64,000 nt of DNA from Actinoplanes xinjiangensis (GTDB taxonomy: Bacteria > Actinomycetota > Actinomycetes > Mycobacteriales > Micromonosporaceae). Below, piece after piece: positions 1 through 7,935 of the stretch; within the stretch, counting starts at the first letter, position 1; every line of letters begins with the position of its first letter. The position numbers and the translations under genes were made by a program. Below the pieces are notes generated by a model. The model did no database searches. It was not told where the DNA came from and was given only the letters and a program-made list of their open reading frames with translations. Where the stretch lies: assembly GCF_003148685.1 (NCBI RefSeq), contig NZ_QGGR01000023.1, positions 62,001-126,000 on the forward strand, read 5' to 3'.

Positions 1-3000
1 CACCGAACTGACCCGGGAACTGCGGCGACCCCGGCATGGCCGGACCGCCCCCGGAGAACGGCGAAGGATTGCCGGGGTTGTCGGCGCCCGGGAACGGACG
101 ACCACCCTGGTCACCACCCGGGAACTGCGGCGACCCCGGCATGGCGAACGGTGAGCCACCACCCGGCGGCGTCTCGGGCGGCGTGACCCGCGCACTCGCC
201 GTGGCGCGGGCGGTGGCCCGGGCCGGCGACTGCGGGGCGACCCCGGGCGTGCCCGGAGCACCGGGTCCACCGGAATGGCCGGGCCCGCCGGGCCCGTCGA
301 GGGCGCTGAGACCGCCCGGAGTGCCGGGTCCGTCACCGGACGGCGGCTGGAACCGGTCGTTGTGGGACGGCGGCTGGAATCGGTCGTCATCGCGCGATGC
401 GCCCGGGAACGGCGCCGCGGCACCGAACGTGGTCGACGAGGGCGGGAAACCACCCGACGGCGACTCGTCCTCCGGGGAGCCGGGGAACGGCACACTGCCG
501 CGGTCGTCGGATCCCCGCTGCGGCAGGCCGAAGCCGCCGGCCGGGTTCTCACCACGCTGCGGCGGCCCACCGAACGGCGAAGTCTGCGCTGGCGGGAAAC
601 CACCGGAGGGGTTGTCTCCCTGCGGAGTGCCGTACGGGGAGGCCTGCGCTGGCGGGAAGCCGCCGGACGGGTTGTCTCCCTGCGGAGTGCCGTACGGGGA
701 GGCCTGCGCTGGCGGGAAGCCGCCGGACGGGTTGTCGCCCTGCGGGGCGCCGTACGGCGAGGCCGAAACGGGCGGGTAGCCACCGGAGGCGTTGTCGCCC
801 TGCTGAGCGCGGTCACCGAACGGGTCGCCGGGGCGGGCGGACCCGCTGAACGGCGAGGCCGGCGCGGGCGGGAAGCCGCCGGATGGATGGTCGCCCTGCT
901 GCCCGGCACCGCCGGACTGATTCTCACCCTGGCGGGAGGAACCACCGAACGGGTCGCCCTGCTGAGCGGGCCCACCGAACGGGTCACCCGGAGAGGGCGC
1001 GCCGAACGAGCCCTCCTGCTGGGAAGGCGCGCCGAACGAGCCGTCCTGCTGGGAAGGCCTACCGAACGAGCCGTCCTGCTGGGCGGGGCTGCCGTAGGGG
1101 CTGTCGCTGCGTGACGAGCCGCCATACGGCGAGGTGGGCGCCGGGGGGAAACCGCCGGACGGGCTCTCGTCCCGCTGCGGCAGACCACTCGGCTGGCTCG
1201 GCTGACCCGGAGCGAACGGTGCGGCCGGGCCACCACCCTCGCCGCGCTGGGGCAGGCCACTGGGCCGGCCACCATACGGCGACTCGTCGGCGGAGGCCGA
1301 GTCCTCCTCGGAGGACTCCGGCGCGGGAGTGGCCGGGCGGCCGTAGACCCTTGCCTGCGGCGCGGCGTTGGACGGCGGGGGAAGCTCGGCCGCCTCGGCC
1401 GGTGTCACCCGGACGCCGGGGACCGACGCGCTGGCGGTCACCGGACGGGCCGAGCCGACCGCGGGCTTCTTCGCCGGGTCACGTGGCTGCGGGACCGCGG
1501 AGCCACCCTGGTGGTCGTCGGCTGAGGCGGACGGCGGCAGGGCGCCACCGGAGGAGAGAGCCGCACCCGGGACACGCTGCGGATATCCGGCCGCGGACAG
1601 AGGCGCCTCGGCACCGTCACGCGAAGTCGTCTCCGGTGCGGGCGGGAACTGGTCACCGCCGAAGGAGGGACGGTCACCCGAGGGCGGGAACGATCCGCCG
1701 TTGGACGACGCGGCGTCTCCCGGCGACGGGAACGAGTCACCGCCGAAGGAAGGGCGGTCACCTGAGGGCGGGAAGTCACCACCGAAGGACGGACGATCTC
1801 CCGGCGGGGGGAATGAGCCGCCGAACGACGGACCATCTGCCGGCGGGGCGAACGAGCCGCCACTGAAGGCGGGCTTGTCCTCCGCGGGCTGGGCCGCGCC
1901 GCCGAGGGGCGAGGCGTCGGCCGGAGACGGGAAGGCGCTACCACCGAGCGACTCGTGCGAAGAGCCGGCGGGCGGGAAGGCGCCACCGCCGAGCGGCTCC
2001 CGTGGAGAGCCGGAGGAACCGGCGGGCGGGAAGGTGCCACCGCCGAGCGGCTCCCGTGAAGAGCCGGCGGGCGGGAACGAACCATTACCGCTGAACGGCT
2101 CGCGGGAGGGCTCCGGTGAGGTGCTGCCGAACGGCGGCTGCTGCTGCCCACGGACCGGCAGGTCGAGGCTGGGCTGGCTGCCGGAGGGCGACTCGGTCCC
2201 GGGACCGGCCGGGGCGCGCAGCGGGAAGCCGCCACCCTCGCCGCGCCGGGACGGGAACGTGGTGCTCGCGGGCGGCGGCGGCGGAGAGGCGGCGTCGGAC
2301 GGGGCCTCCGGGGTACGCACGTTCTGCATCCAGCTGTTCTGTGCGGGGCCGGTGCTGAACGCGCCGGGACCGGAGTTGTCCGGAAGGTCGGAGAGGCTGG
2401 CGCCGGGCACCCGGACCGGCTGGTCACCGAACGCGGAGAACGAGCGGCCGAGACCGCCGTCCTCAGGCGCGGTGGCGCCGGGGGTGCGGGCCGGCAGCCC
2501 GCTCGGGGTGAGCCGGCCACCGGACGACTCCGGCCCAGCCGGGGAAGGCGGTGCGGCGGAGGCGGCCGGAGACGGCGCTGCGGCAGACGGCGGTGCCGCG
2601 GAGGCGGCCGGACGACCGGGCGGCGGCGGGAAGCCCGGACCACCGAAGGACGGCTCCGAGGCCGGCGGCGTGGCGGAACCGGGCGGGCTCCACGGCGGCT
2701 GCGGCGCACCGGCGTCGAACGGCGCGGGGACCGGGACGGACGCGGCGCCGGCGGCCTGGGTGGAGCCGGAGGAGGGCGCGGAACCATACGGCGGCGGTGG
2801 TGTGCCGGGCTGACCATACTGACCGGGCGCCGCACCGTAGGGCGACGCTGTACCGGCTGCCTCGGGCGACGCCGAACCGTAGGGCGACGCGGTGCTGGCT
2901 GCCTCGGGTGACACCGAACCGTAGGGCGACGCCTCGGGCTGCGGCACACGTGCCGAACCGTAGGACGTGCCGCCCTGGCCGGAGCCGGCGCCGAAGGTCG

Positions 3001-3208
3001 AGACGGCGGGCACGACGAACGGCGACCCTCCGCCCGGAGCGGTTGCCGGCGGTGGCCCATACGAGTTGGGGAAGCCCTCAGCGGGTGGCTGGGCCGATGC
3101 CCGGCCGGCGATCCGCTGTGCGTCGGGGTCGAGCGGGAACCCGCCCGACGTGGGTCCGCCCGACGTGGCCTCGGCCGGCTGACCGGCGTGCTGCCCCTCG
3201 GACGTCAT
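1..3208 (-). CDS. Very large Pro/Gly/Ser-rich low-complexity protein (N-terminal part; 3' end outside window)
   Basis: An open frame runs without a stop from an ATG at 3208 to the left edge, so at least 1069 residues are visible and the C-terminus is missing. The start follows a good ribosome binding site (GAGGAGG, about 6 nt upstream). The protein begins MTSEGQHAGQ and is almost entirely Pro, Gly, Ser, Ala and Gln. It has many variants of the motifs SFGGxFPP, ASPYG and SGGFPPA, and no hydrophobic segment or recognisable catalytic motif. It is predicted to be intrinsically disordered. Such N-terminal tails often precede a folded domain, which would lie beyond the window. Other long frames here on either strand are shadows of this biased composition. 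The function is unknown. Confidence 0.7.
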   Translation of the reverse strand, partial: MTSEGQHAGQPAEATSGGPTSGGFPLDPDAQRIAGRASAQPPAEGFPNSYGPPPATAPGGGSPFVVPAVSTFGAGSGQGGTSYGSARVPQPEASPYGSVSPEAASTASPYGSASPEAAGTASPYGAAPGQYGQPGTPPPPYGSAPSSGSTQAAGAASVPVPAPFDAGAPQPPWSPPGSATPPASEPSFGGPGFPPPPGRPAASAAPPSAAAPSPAASAAPPSPAGPESSGGRLTPSGLPARTPGATAPEDGGLGRSFSAFGDQPVRVPGASLSDLPDNSGPGAFSTGPAQNSWMQNVRTPEAPSDAASPPPPPASTTFPSRRGEGGGFPLRAPAGPGTESPSGSQPSLDLPVRGQQQPPFGSTSPEPSREPFSGNGSFPPAGSSREPLGGGTFPPAGSSGSPREPLGGGAFPPAGSSHESLGGSAFPSPADASPLGGAAQPAEDKPAFSGGSFAPPADGPSFGGSFPPPGDRPSFGGDFPPSGDRPSFGGDSFPSPGDAASSNGGSFPPSGDRPSFGGDQFPPAPETTSRDGAEAPLSAAGYPQRVPGAALSSGGALPPSASADDHQGGSAVPQPRDPAKKPAVGSARPVTASASVPGVRVTPAEAAELPPPSNAAPQARVYGRPATPAPESSEEDSASADESPYGGRPSGLPQRGEGGGPAAPFAPGQPSQPSGLPQRDESPSGGFPPAPTSPYGGSSRSDSPYGSPAQQDGSFGRPSQQDGSFGAPSQQEGSFGAPSPGDPFGGPAQQGDPFGGSSRQGENQSGGAGQQGDHPSGGFPPAPASPFSGSARPGDPFGDRAQQGDNASGGYPPVSASPYGAPQGDNPSGGFPPAQASPYGTPQGDNPSGGFPPAQASPYGTPQGDNPSGGFPPAQTSPFGGPPQRGENPAGGFGLPQRGSDDRGSVPFPGSPEDESPSGGFPPSSTTFGAAAPFPGASRDDDRFQPPSHNDRFQPPSGDGPGTPGGLSALDGPGGPGHSGGPGAPGTPGVAPQSPARATARATASARVTPPETPPGGGSPFAMPGSPQFPGGDQGGRPFPGADNPGNPSPFSGGGPAMPGSPQFPGQFG
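601..780. repeat. 60-nt in-frame tandem repeat inside the large low-complexity gene
   Basis: Three consecutive 60-nt units (601-660, 661-720, 721-780) are nearly identical. The first two differ at about two positions. They are flanked by more degenerate copies. Each unit encodes 20 residues of the type SPYGTPQGDNPSGGFPPAQA, so copy number can change without breaking the frame. Confidence 0.85.
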
Positions 3209-3559
3209 ACGCGCCTCCTCATCGATGCGGCCGTGCCAGCTTTGCACGGACGCGACTCCACCGGCGACCTTCCGCCAGGGGCCGTGCCAGCTTTCCGGCC
3301 TGGCCGTGCTGGGGCCGGGGCGATGTGGCCGCCCGGGTGGCCCCGGTCTCCCTCACCGACCGGCCGTGCCGGTTCGGGGACCGTGCCCACGGTACCGGGC
3401 GGGCGCGGCGGGAGGAATCCCGGTGTACGCCCCTTGGGGACCTCTTACCGATCTTTGAGGTCGAGATCAGACACGAAGAGGTGTGATCCCGGAAACGACG
3501 AGGATGTGATCCGGGTAACGGCATCCCGGTCGGGGCCGGACCGGACCGGGACACGAAAC
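3209..3559. other. Intergenic region upstream of the large disordered protein
   Basis: No convincing gene is seen in these 351 bases. A 15-bp direct repeat (GGCCGTGCCAGCTTT) occurs at 3229-3243 and 3280-3294, 51 bp apart. It lies just upstream of the minus-strand start at 3208 and might be regulatory. The region presumably holds the promoter of that gene, but no clear -10/-35 pair could be assigned. Confidence 0.4.
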
Positions 3560-3586
3560 AGCCCGCCCGGGTGAACCGGACGGGCT
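3560..3586 (-). terminator. Hairpin downstream of the small 46-aa gene
   Basis: The arms AGCCCG and CGGGCT, with an inner CCGG/CCGG pairing, form an imperfect stem about 28 nt beyond the minus-strand stop at 3614. There is no T tract, which is common for actinobacterial terminators. Confidence 0.45.
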
Positions 3587-3613
3587 GGACGTCGTGTGCG
3601 GAACGCCGGAACC

Positions 3614-3754
3614 TCAGTTGGTCCAGCGGCGCTGGGCGATGACGGCGATCTCGTCGCGCATCGCCTGCGTGGGCGCCGACTGCATCGCGCGCTCGATGGC
3701 GCGGTTCTGACGGCTGATCATCCGGTTGCGGCGAATGCGGTCGATCATGTTCAT
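3614..3754 (-). CDS. Small basic hypothetical protein (46 aa)
   Basis: The frame encodes a compact helical, Arg-rich protein beginning MNMIDRIRRNRMISR and ending IAVIAQRRWTN. The longer frame opens at 3853, but the extra N-terminus is Arg/Gly-rich with no conserved look. The ATG at 3754 has a weak GGAAGTGAG ribosome binding site about 7 nt upstream, so I chose it. The composition (several Arg, Ile, Met and Gln, no hydrophobic segment) suggests a soluble, perhaps nucleic-acid-binding helix, but no family is recognised. It follows the dehydrogenase operon on the same strand with a gap of about 200 nt and ends before a hairpin. It may be its own transcription unit. Confidence 0.6.
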   Translation of the reverse strand: MNMIDRIRRNRMISRQNRAIERAMQSAPTQAMRDEIAVIAQRRWTN

Positions 3755-3952
3755 TGCAGTGCTCACTTCCCCCGCGGTGGCGGGCCTGGCTTGACGAGCG
3801 TCGCCGGGCCGCTTGTGGCGGACTCTTCGGCGCGCGTCCCGTTGTCGACTCAAGTATCCGCCGACAACGTGGACACGGCCAGTGAATTAGGGGGTGAGCT
3901 GGGTCATGAACCTAAGGATCGAAGGTCAGGTACCGGACAGTGCCGACGGTCC

Positions 3953-5416
3953 TTAGGTCCAGCTGAGCAGAGCGGCCTCCGGGTCGGTCAGGAACGCACC
4001 CACGTCACGCAGGAACTTCGAGCCCAGTTCGCCATCGATGATCCGGTGGTCGAAGGAGAGCCCGAGCGTGGTGACCTGGCGCACCTTGATCTTGTTCTTG
4101 TGCACCCAGGGCATCGGCCGGATCGCACCGAAGGCCAGGATCGCCGACTCGCCCGGGGGCAGGATCGGCGTGCCGGTGTCGATGCCGAACACGCCCACGT
4201 TGGTGATCGAGAGCGTGCCGCCGGACATGTCCGACGGTGGGGTCTTCCCCGACTTGGCGACCCGCACCAGCGTGTTGAGGGCCTCGGCCAGTTCCTGGAG
4301 GCCGAGGCGGCCGGCGTCCTTGATGTTGGGGACGATCAGGCCGCGTTCGGTCGCCGCGGCGATCCCGAGGTTCACGTAGTCCTTGACCACGATCTCCCCG
4401 GTCGCCCCGGACCACGACGAGTTGACCATCGGGTGCCGTTTCGCCGCGAGCAGGACCGCCTTCGCCACCAGCAGCAGCGGCGAGACCCGGGTCTCGGCGA
4501 ACTCCGGCCGGGACTTCAGCTTCTCCAGCGCCTTCATCGAGCGGGTCACGTCGACCGTGAGGAACTCGGTGACGTGCGGCGCGGTGAACGCCGACGCCAC
4601 CATGTTCTCCGCGGTCAGCTTCCGCACCCCCTTGATCGGGATGCGCTGCTCGCGGGAGGCGTCGAAGACCGCGGCGGGTGCGGCCGGCGCGATGGCCGGA
4701 GCGGTCTCGGTCCGCGGCTCCGGACGGGAGGCGGCCAGCTGTACGTCGTCCCGCGTCACCGACCCCATCGGCCCCGTCCCGTGGATCACCGCGAGGTCGA
4801 CGCCGAGATCACGGGCGAGTTTCCGGACGGGCGGCTTGGCGAGCACCGGCCCGGTGCGGACCGATGCGGCCGGGGAGGGAACCGGTGCCGGGGAGACGGG
4901 CCGGACCACGGGTGCCGGTGCCGGTACGACGGGCGCGGCCACGAGCGGGGCGGCAGCCGCCGGAGGCGGGGTGGGCGTGGTCGCGGTCGTGGGAGCGGTG
5001 GCCGTACCGCTGCGGGGTCGTCGTTTCGCCGTCGTGGTTCTCGGGCCGTAACCGACGAGCACCGCGGTACGCCCGCCGGGCGCCGGTCCACCGATGAGGC
5101 CGGCCTCGGTCTCGCCCTCGTCGGAGGCGGCCGAGGGCGCGGGAGTGGCCGACGGCACGGGGCCGGCGCCGGGATCGGTGTCGATGGAGATGATCGGCTG
5201 GCCGACCTCGACCACCGTTCCGGCCTCGTGGAAGATCCGGGTGACGACGCCACCCCACTTCGCCGGGATCTCGACGGCCGCCTTCGCCGTCTCCACCTCG
5301 ACGATCGGCTGGTTGAGCTCGATGGTGTCGCCCACCTTGACCAGCCAGGCCAGGATCTCGCCCTCGGTGAGTCCCTCACCGAGGTCGGGCAGGTTGAACT
5401 CCTTGATCCGGGACAT
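3953..5416 (-). CDS. bkdC: Dihydrolipoamide acyltransferase (E2) of a branched-chain 2-oxoacid dehydrogenase complex
   Basis: This 487-aa protein has the standard E2 order. An N-terminal lipoyl domain carries the lipoylated Lys at about residue 45 in VETAKAAVEI. A Pro/Ala/Thr-rich linker follows. A peripheral-subunit-binding domain covers KLARDLGVDL to VTRDDVQ. The C-terminal catalytic acyltransferase domain contains the active-site motif SFDHRIIDG near the end. E2 transfers the acyl group from E1 to CoA and forms the complex core. The ATG at 5416 is 5 nt after the E1 beta stop. An alternative GTG at 5425 overlaps that stop as GTGA and would add three residues. The gene is last of the three-gene operon. 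No E3 (lipoamide dehydrogenase) is encoded here, so it must be supplied from elsewhere. Branched-chain specificity is inferred from the E1 sequences. Confidence 0.93.
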   Translation of the reverse strand: MSRIKEFNLPDLGEGLTEGEILAWLVKVGDTIELNQPIVEVETAKAAVEIPAKWGGVVTRIFHEAGTVVEVGQPIISIDTDPGAGPVPSATPAPSAASDEGETEAGLIGGPAPGGRTAVLVGYGPRTTTAKRRPRSGTATAPTTATTPTPPPAAAAPLVAAPVVPAPAPVVRPVSPAPVPSPAASVRTGPVLAKPPVRKLARDLGVDLAVIHGTGPMGSVTRDDVQLAASRPEPRTETAPAIAPAAPAAVFDASREQRIPIKGVRKLTAENMVASAFTAPHVTEFLTVDVTRSMKALEKLKSRPEFAETRVSPLLLVAKAVLLAAKRHPMVNSSWSGATGEIVVKDYVNLGIAAATERGLIVPNIKDAGRLGLQELAEALNTLVRVAKSGKTPPSDMSGGTLSITNVGVFGIDTGTPILPPGESAILAFGAIRPMPWVHKNKIKVRQVTTLGLSFDHRIIDGELGSKFLRDVGAFLTDPEAALLSWT

Positions 5417-5421
5417 CGGGA

Positions 5422-6399
5422 TCACCAGCCGAACGAACGGTCGACGGCGTCCAGCACCCGGTCGAGGTCGGGGAGGTACTCCTCCTCGATCCGCGCGGCC
5501 GGGTAGGGGATGTCGTATCCGGTCACCCGCAGCACCGGAGCTTCGAGTGAGTAGAAGCACTCCTCGGTGATCCGGGCGGCGATCTCGGCGCCGAGGCCCA
5601 CGTTGCCGGGCGCCTCGTGCACGACGACGGCGCGGCCGGTCCGCCGGACCGACTCGAAGATCACCGGGTAGTCGATCGGCGAGAGCGAGCGGACGTCGAT
5701 GACCTCCAGTTCGCGGCCGTCCTCGGCGGCGGCCGTGGCGGCGTCGAGCGCCACCCGGACCATCGGGCCGTACGCGAGCAGCGTCGCGTCGCCGCCCGGC
5801 CGGACCACCCGGGCCGAGTGCAGCGGGAACGCCGACTCCAGGGGGGCGTCGAGGTCGACCTCGCCCTTCTCCCAGTAGCGCCGCTTCGGCTCGAAGAAGA
5901 TCACCGGGTCGTCGGAGGCGATCGCCTGCTGGATCATCGTGTACGCGTCGGCCGGGTTCGAGCAGCTCACGACCTTGAGGCCGGGAGTGTGCGCGAAGTA
6001 CGCCTCGGGGGACTCGGAGTGGTGCTCGACCGCGCCGATGCCACCGCCGTAGGGGATCCGGATGGTGATCGGCAGGCGCAGCTTGCCCTTGGAGCGGTAG
6101 TGCATCTTCGCGACCTGGGCGACGATCTGGTTGTACGCCGGGAAGACGAACCCGTCGAACTGGATCTCGCAGACCGGCCGGAACCCACGAATGGCCAGGC
6201 CGACCGCGGTCCCGACGATGCCGGCCTCGGCCAGTGGCGTGTCGATGACCCGGTTCTCGCCGAAGTCCTTCTGGAGGGCGTCGGTGATCCGGAAGACGCC
6301 GCCGAGCTTGCCGACGTCCTCTCCCATGATCACGACTTTGGGGTCGTCCTCGAGTGCGCGGCGCAGGCCGTGGTTGAGAGCTTTGCCCAGGGTGATCAT
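5422..6399 (-). CDS. bkdB: 2-oxoacid dehydrogenase E1 component, beta subunit
   Basis: This 325-aa protein is a typical transketolase-like E1 beta subunit of the branched-chain 2-oxoacid dehydrogenase family. The family signatures include VVIMGEDVGKLGGVFR near the N-terminus, RVIDTPLAEAGIVGTAVG, and HSARVVRPGGDATLLAYG in the C-terminal half. With the alpha subunit it binds thiamine diphosphate and decarboxylates branched-chain 2-oxoacids derived from Val, Leu and Ile. The products feed catabolism and branched fatty acid primers. The start overlaps the E1 alpha stop by one base (TGATG), indicating translational coupling. The E2 gene follows after 5 nt. Confidence 0.93.
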   Translation of the reverse strand: MITLGKALNHGLRRALEDDPKVVIMGEDVGKLGGVFRITDALQKDFGENRVIDTPLAEAGIVGTAVGLAIRGFRPVCEIQFDGFVFPAYNQIVAQVAKMHYRSKGKLRLPITIRIPYGGGIGAVEHHSESPEAYFAHTPGLKVVSCSNPADAYTMIQQAIASDDPVIFFEPKRRYWEKGEVDLDAPLESAFPLHSARVVRPGGDATLLAYGPMVRVALDAATAAAEDGRELEVIDVRSLSPIDYPVIFESVRRTGRAVVVHEAPGNVGLGAEIAARITEECFYSLEAPVLRVTGYDIPYPAARIEEEYLPDLDRVLDAVDRSFGW

Positions 6400-7538
6400 C
6401 AGTGCCCACTCCCCTCGAAGGACGCCTGGTACCGGGTGAACGCGTCACGCTGCGCGTCGATCTCCGGTGAACCGTTGGGATAGACGTGATCGAAAAGCGC
6501 CACAGGTTCGGGGTCCGGCATCGCCAGCACCCGCTCCCGCAGGTCCAGAGCCTTCTGGTTGGCGACGTCGTCGACCTCGGTGAAGAAGTCCTTCTTGGCG
6601 ATCTTCTGCTTGGTGAGGAAGGCCCGTAGCCGGCTGATCGGGTCCTTGGCCTTCCACGACTCGACCTCGCTCGCGATCCGATAGCGGGTCGGGTCGTCGG
6701 AGCTGGTGTGCGCGCCCATCCGGTACGTGTACGCCTCGATCAGCGTCGGTCCCTGGCCACTGCGCGCGTTGTCCAGCGCCGCCCGGGTCACCGCGTAGGT
6801 GGCCAGCACGTCGTTGCCGTCCACCCGGATGCCGGGGAAGCCGTAACCGCCGGCCCGCTGGTAGAGCGGGACCCGGGTCTGCCGCTCCAGAGGCTCGGAG
6901 ATCGCGTACTGGTTGTTCTGGCAGAAGAAGACGATCGGGGAGTTGAACACCCCGGACCAGACGAACGCCTCGTTGACCTCGCCCTGGCTGGTCGCGCCGT
7001 CACCGAAGTAGGCGATCACGGCCTCGCCGTCGGTGGAGCCGGTCTTGCCGTCCATGGTGACGCCCATGGCGTAGCCGGTGGCGTGCAGCGTCTGCGAGCC
7101 GATGACGATCGTGTACTGGTTGAACTTGAACTCGTTGGCGTCCCAGCCGCCCTGGTCGACACCCCGGAACAGGCCGAACGGCATGATCGGGTCGATGCCG
7201 CGGCAGTAGAGGACGCCGTGCTCGCGGTAGGTGGGGAACGCCATGTCCTGCGGGCGCAGTGCCCGGCCGGAGCCGACCTGTGCCGCTTCCTGCCCCAGCA
7301 GACTGGCCCAGATGCCCAGCTCACCCTGCCTCTGGAGGGCGACCGCCTCGGTGTCGAGCCGCCGGACGGTGACCAGATCGCGGTAGAGCTCGCGGTACTC
7401 CTCGTCGGTGAAGTCGACCGAGTACGTCGTCCCGTCAGCGCTGGTGACGCTGTCGACACGCTCGCCGTCGGGGGTCAGCAGTTGGACGAAGCCGCCGGGC
7501 GGGATGTCCGTCCCGGCCACGCTCTCGCCTTTCGCCAT
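6399..7538 (-). CDS. bkdA: 2-oxoacid dehydrogenase E1 component, alpha subunit
   Basis: This 379-aa protein carries the thiamine diphosphate/Mg binding motif GDGATSQGEVNEAFVWSGV, followed by the expected FFCQNNQYAIS. Near the C-terminal half it has YRMGAHTSSDDPTRYR, the phosphorylation-loop-like segment shared by pyruvate and branched-chain E1 alpha proteins. It heads the operon E1 alpha, E1 beta, E2. The start ATG at 7538 is preceded by AGGAGA about 6 nt upstream. The N-terminal extension of about 40 residues before the conserved YRELYRDLVTVRRLD is typical of actinobacterial BkdA. Branched-chain rather than pyruvate specificity is a family-level inference. Confidence 0.93.
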   Translation of the reverse strand: MAKGESVAGTDIPPGGFVQLLTPDGERVDSVTSADGTTYSVDFTDEEYRELYRDLVTVRRLDTEAVALQRQGELGIWASLLGQEAAQVGSGRALRPQDMAFPTYREHGVLYCRGIDPIMPFGLFRGVDQGGWDANEFKFNQYTIVIGSQTLHATGYAMGVTMDGKTGSTDGEAVIAYFGDGATSQGEVNEAFVWSGVFNSPIVFFCQNNQYAISEPLERQTRVPLYQRAGGYGFPGIRVDGNDVLATYAVTRAALDNARSGQGPTLIEAYTYRMGAHTSSDDPTRYRIASEVESWKAKDPISRLRAFLTKQKIAKKDFFTEVDDVANQKALDLRERVLAMPDPEPVALFDHVYPNGSPEIDAQRDAFTRYQASFEGSGH

Positions 7539-7935
7539 CCGTGTCTCCTGTTTTCTCGTCGCGCCCGCGGCGGGTGTCTCCCGGCCGCGCGGCTGGCCTC
7601 TCAGGTGCCGCGCCTGGCCCGGGTGTGGGTTGGCGCGCGGCGTGCACCGGCTGACAGCCGGGGACGGCCACCGCGACCCCGCTGATCGGCGTGGGCAGCG
7701 ACGGTGACGTCGCCCCCATCCTGACAGAGAGAGTGACCACCGTTACAGGCTGCGTGGATCACGAATCCAGATTTCTTGCTAGAGTATTTGTCTTTTTTAT
7801 GGGGTTTTGTCCAGTCACTTCGGTACTAATAGCCCTTTCATGCCGCTGCTTCCCGTGCCCGCGGTCGTTCATCCCCATGACCGGGACGGATCCAAGTTGA
7901 TCTTTGCCTAGAGATTTCGTTTGGAGGGGCCCCGC
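7539..7935. other. Divergent promoter region between the bkd operon and the Pro-rich membrane protein
   Basis: No gene is seen in 397 bases. The stretch 7760-7920 is markedly richer in A and T than its surroundings, with runs such as TCTTTTTTATGG. It contains a -10-like TAGAGT at 7780-7785 on the plus strand. It most likely holds the divergent promoters and a long 5' leader for the plus-strand gene starting at 7936. No operator could be recognised. Confidence 0.45.

Noticed and set aside
1438..3060. Long Arg/Pro-rich minus-strand frame in the first 3 kb
   Set aside because: It is a shadow in another frame of the real minus-strand gene that starts at 3208; the Arg-rich composition is typical of wrong-frame high-GC sequence.
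3843..3852. Single ACTCAAG half of a HAIR site near 3845
   Set aside because: No matching left half at the required spacing.
5422..6448. Continuous frame extending the E2 gene upstream through the E1 beta gene
   Set aside because: The upstream part reads E1 beta in the wrong frame; the lipoyl domain start at 5416 is the natural start.
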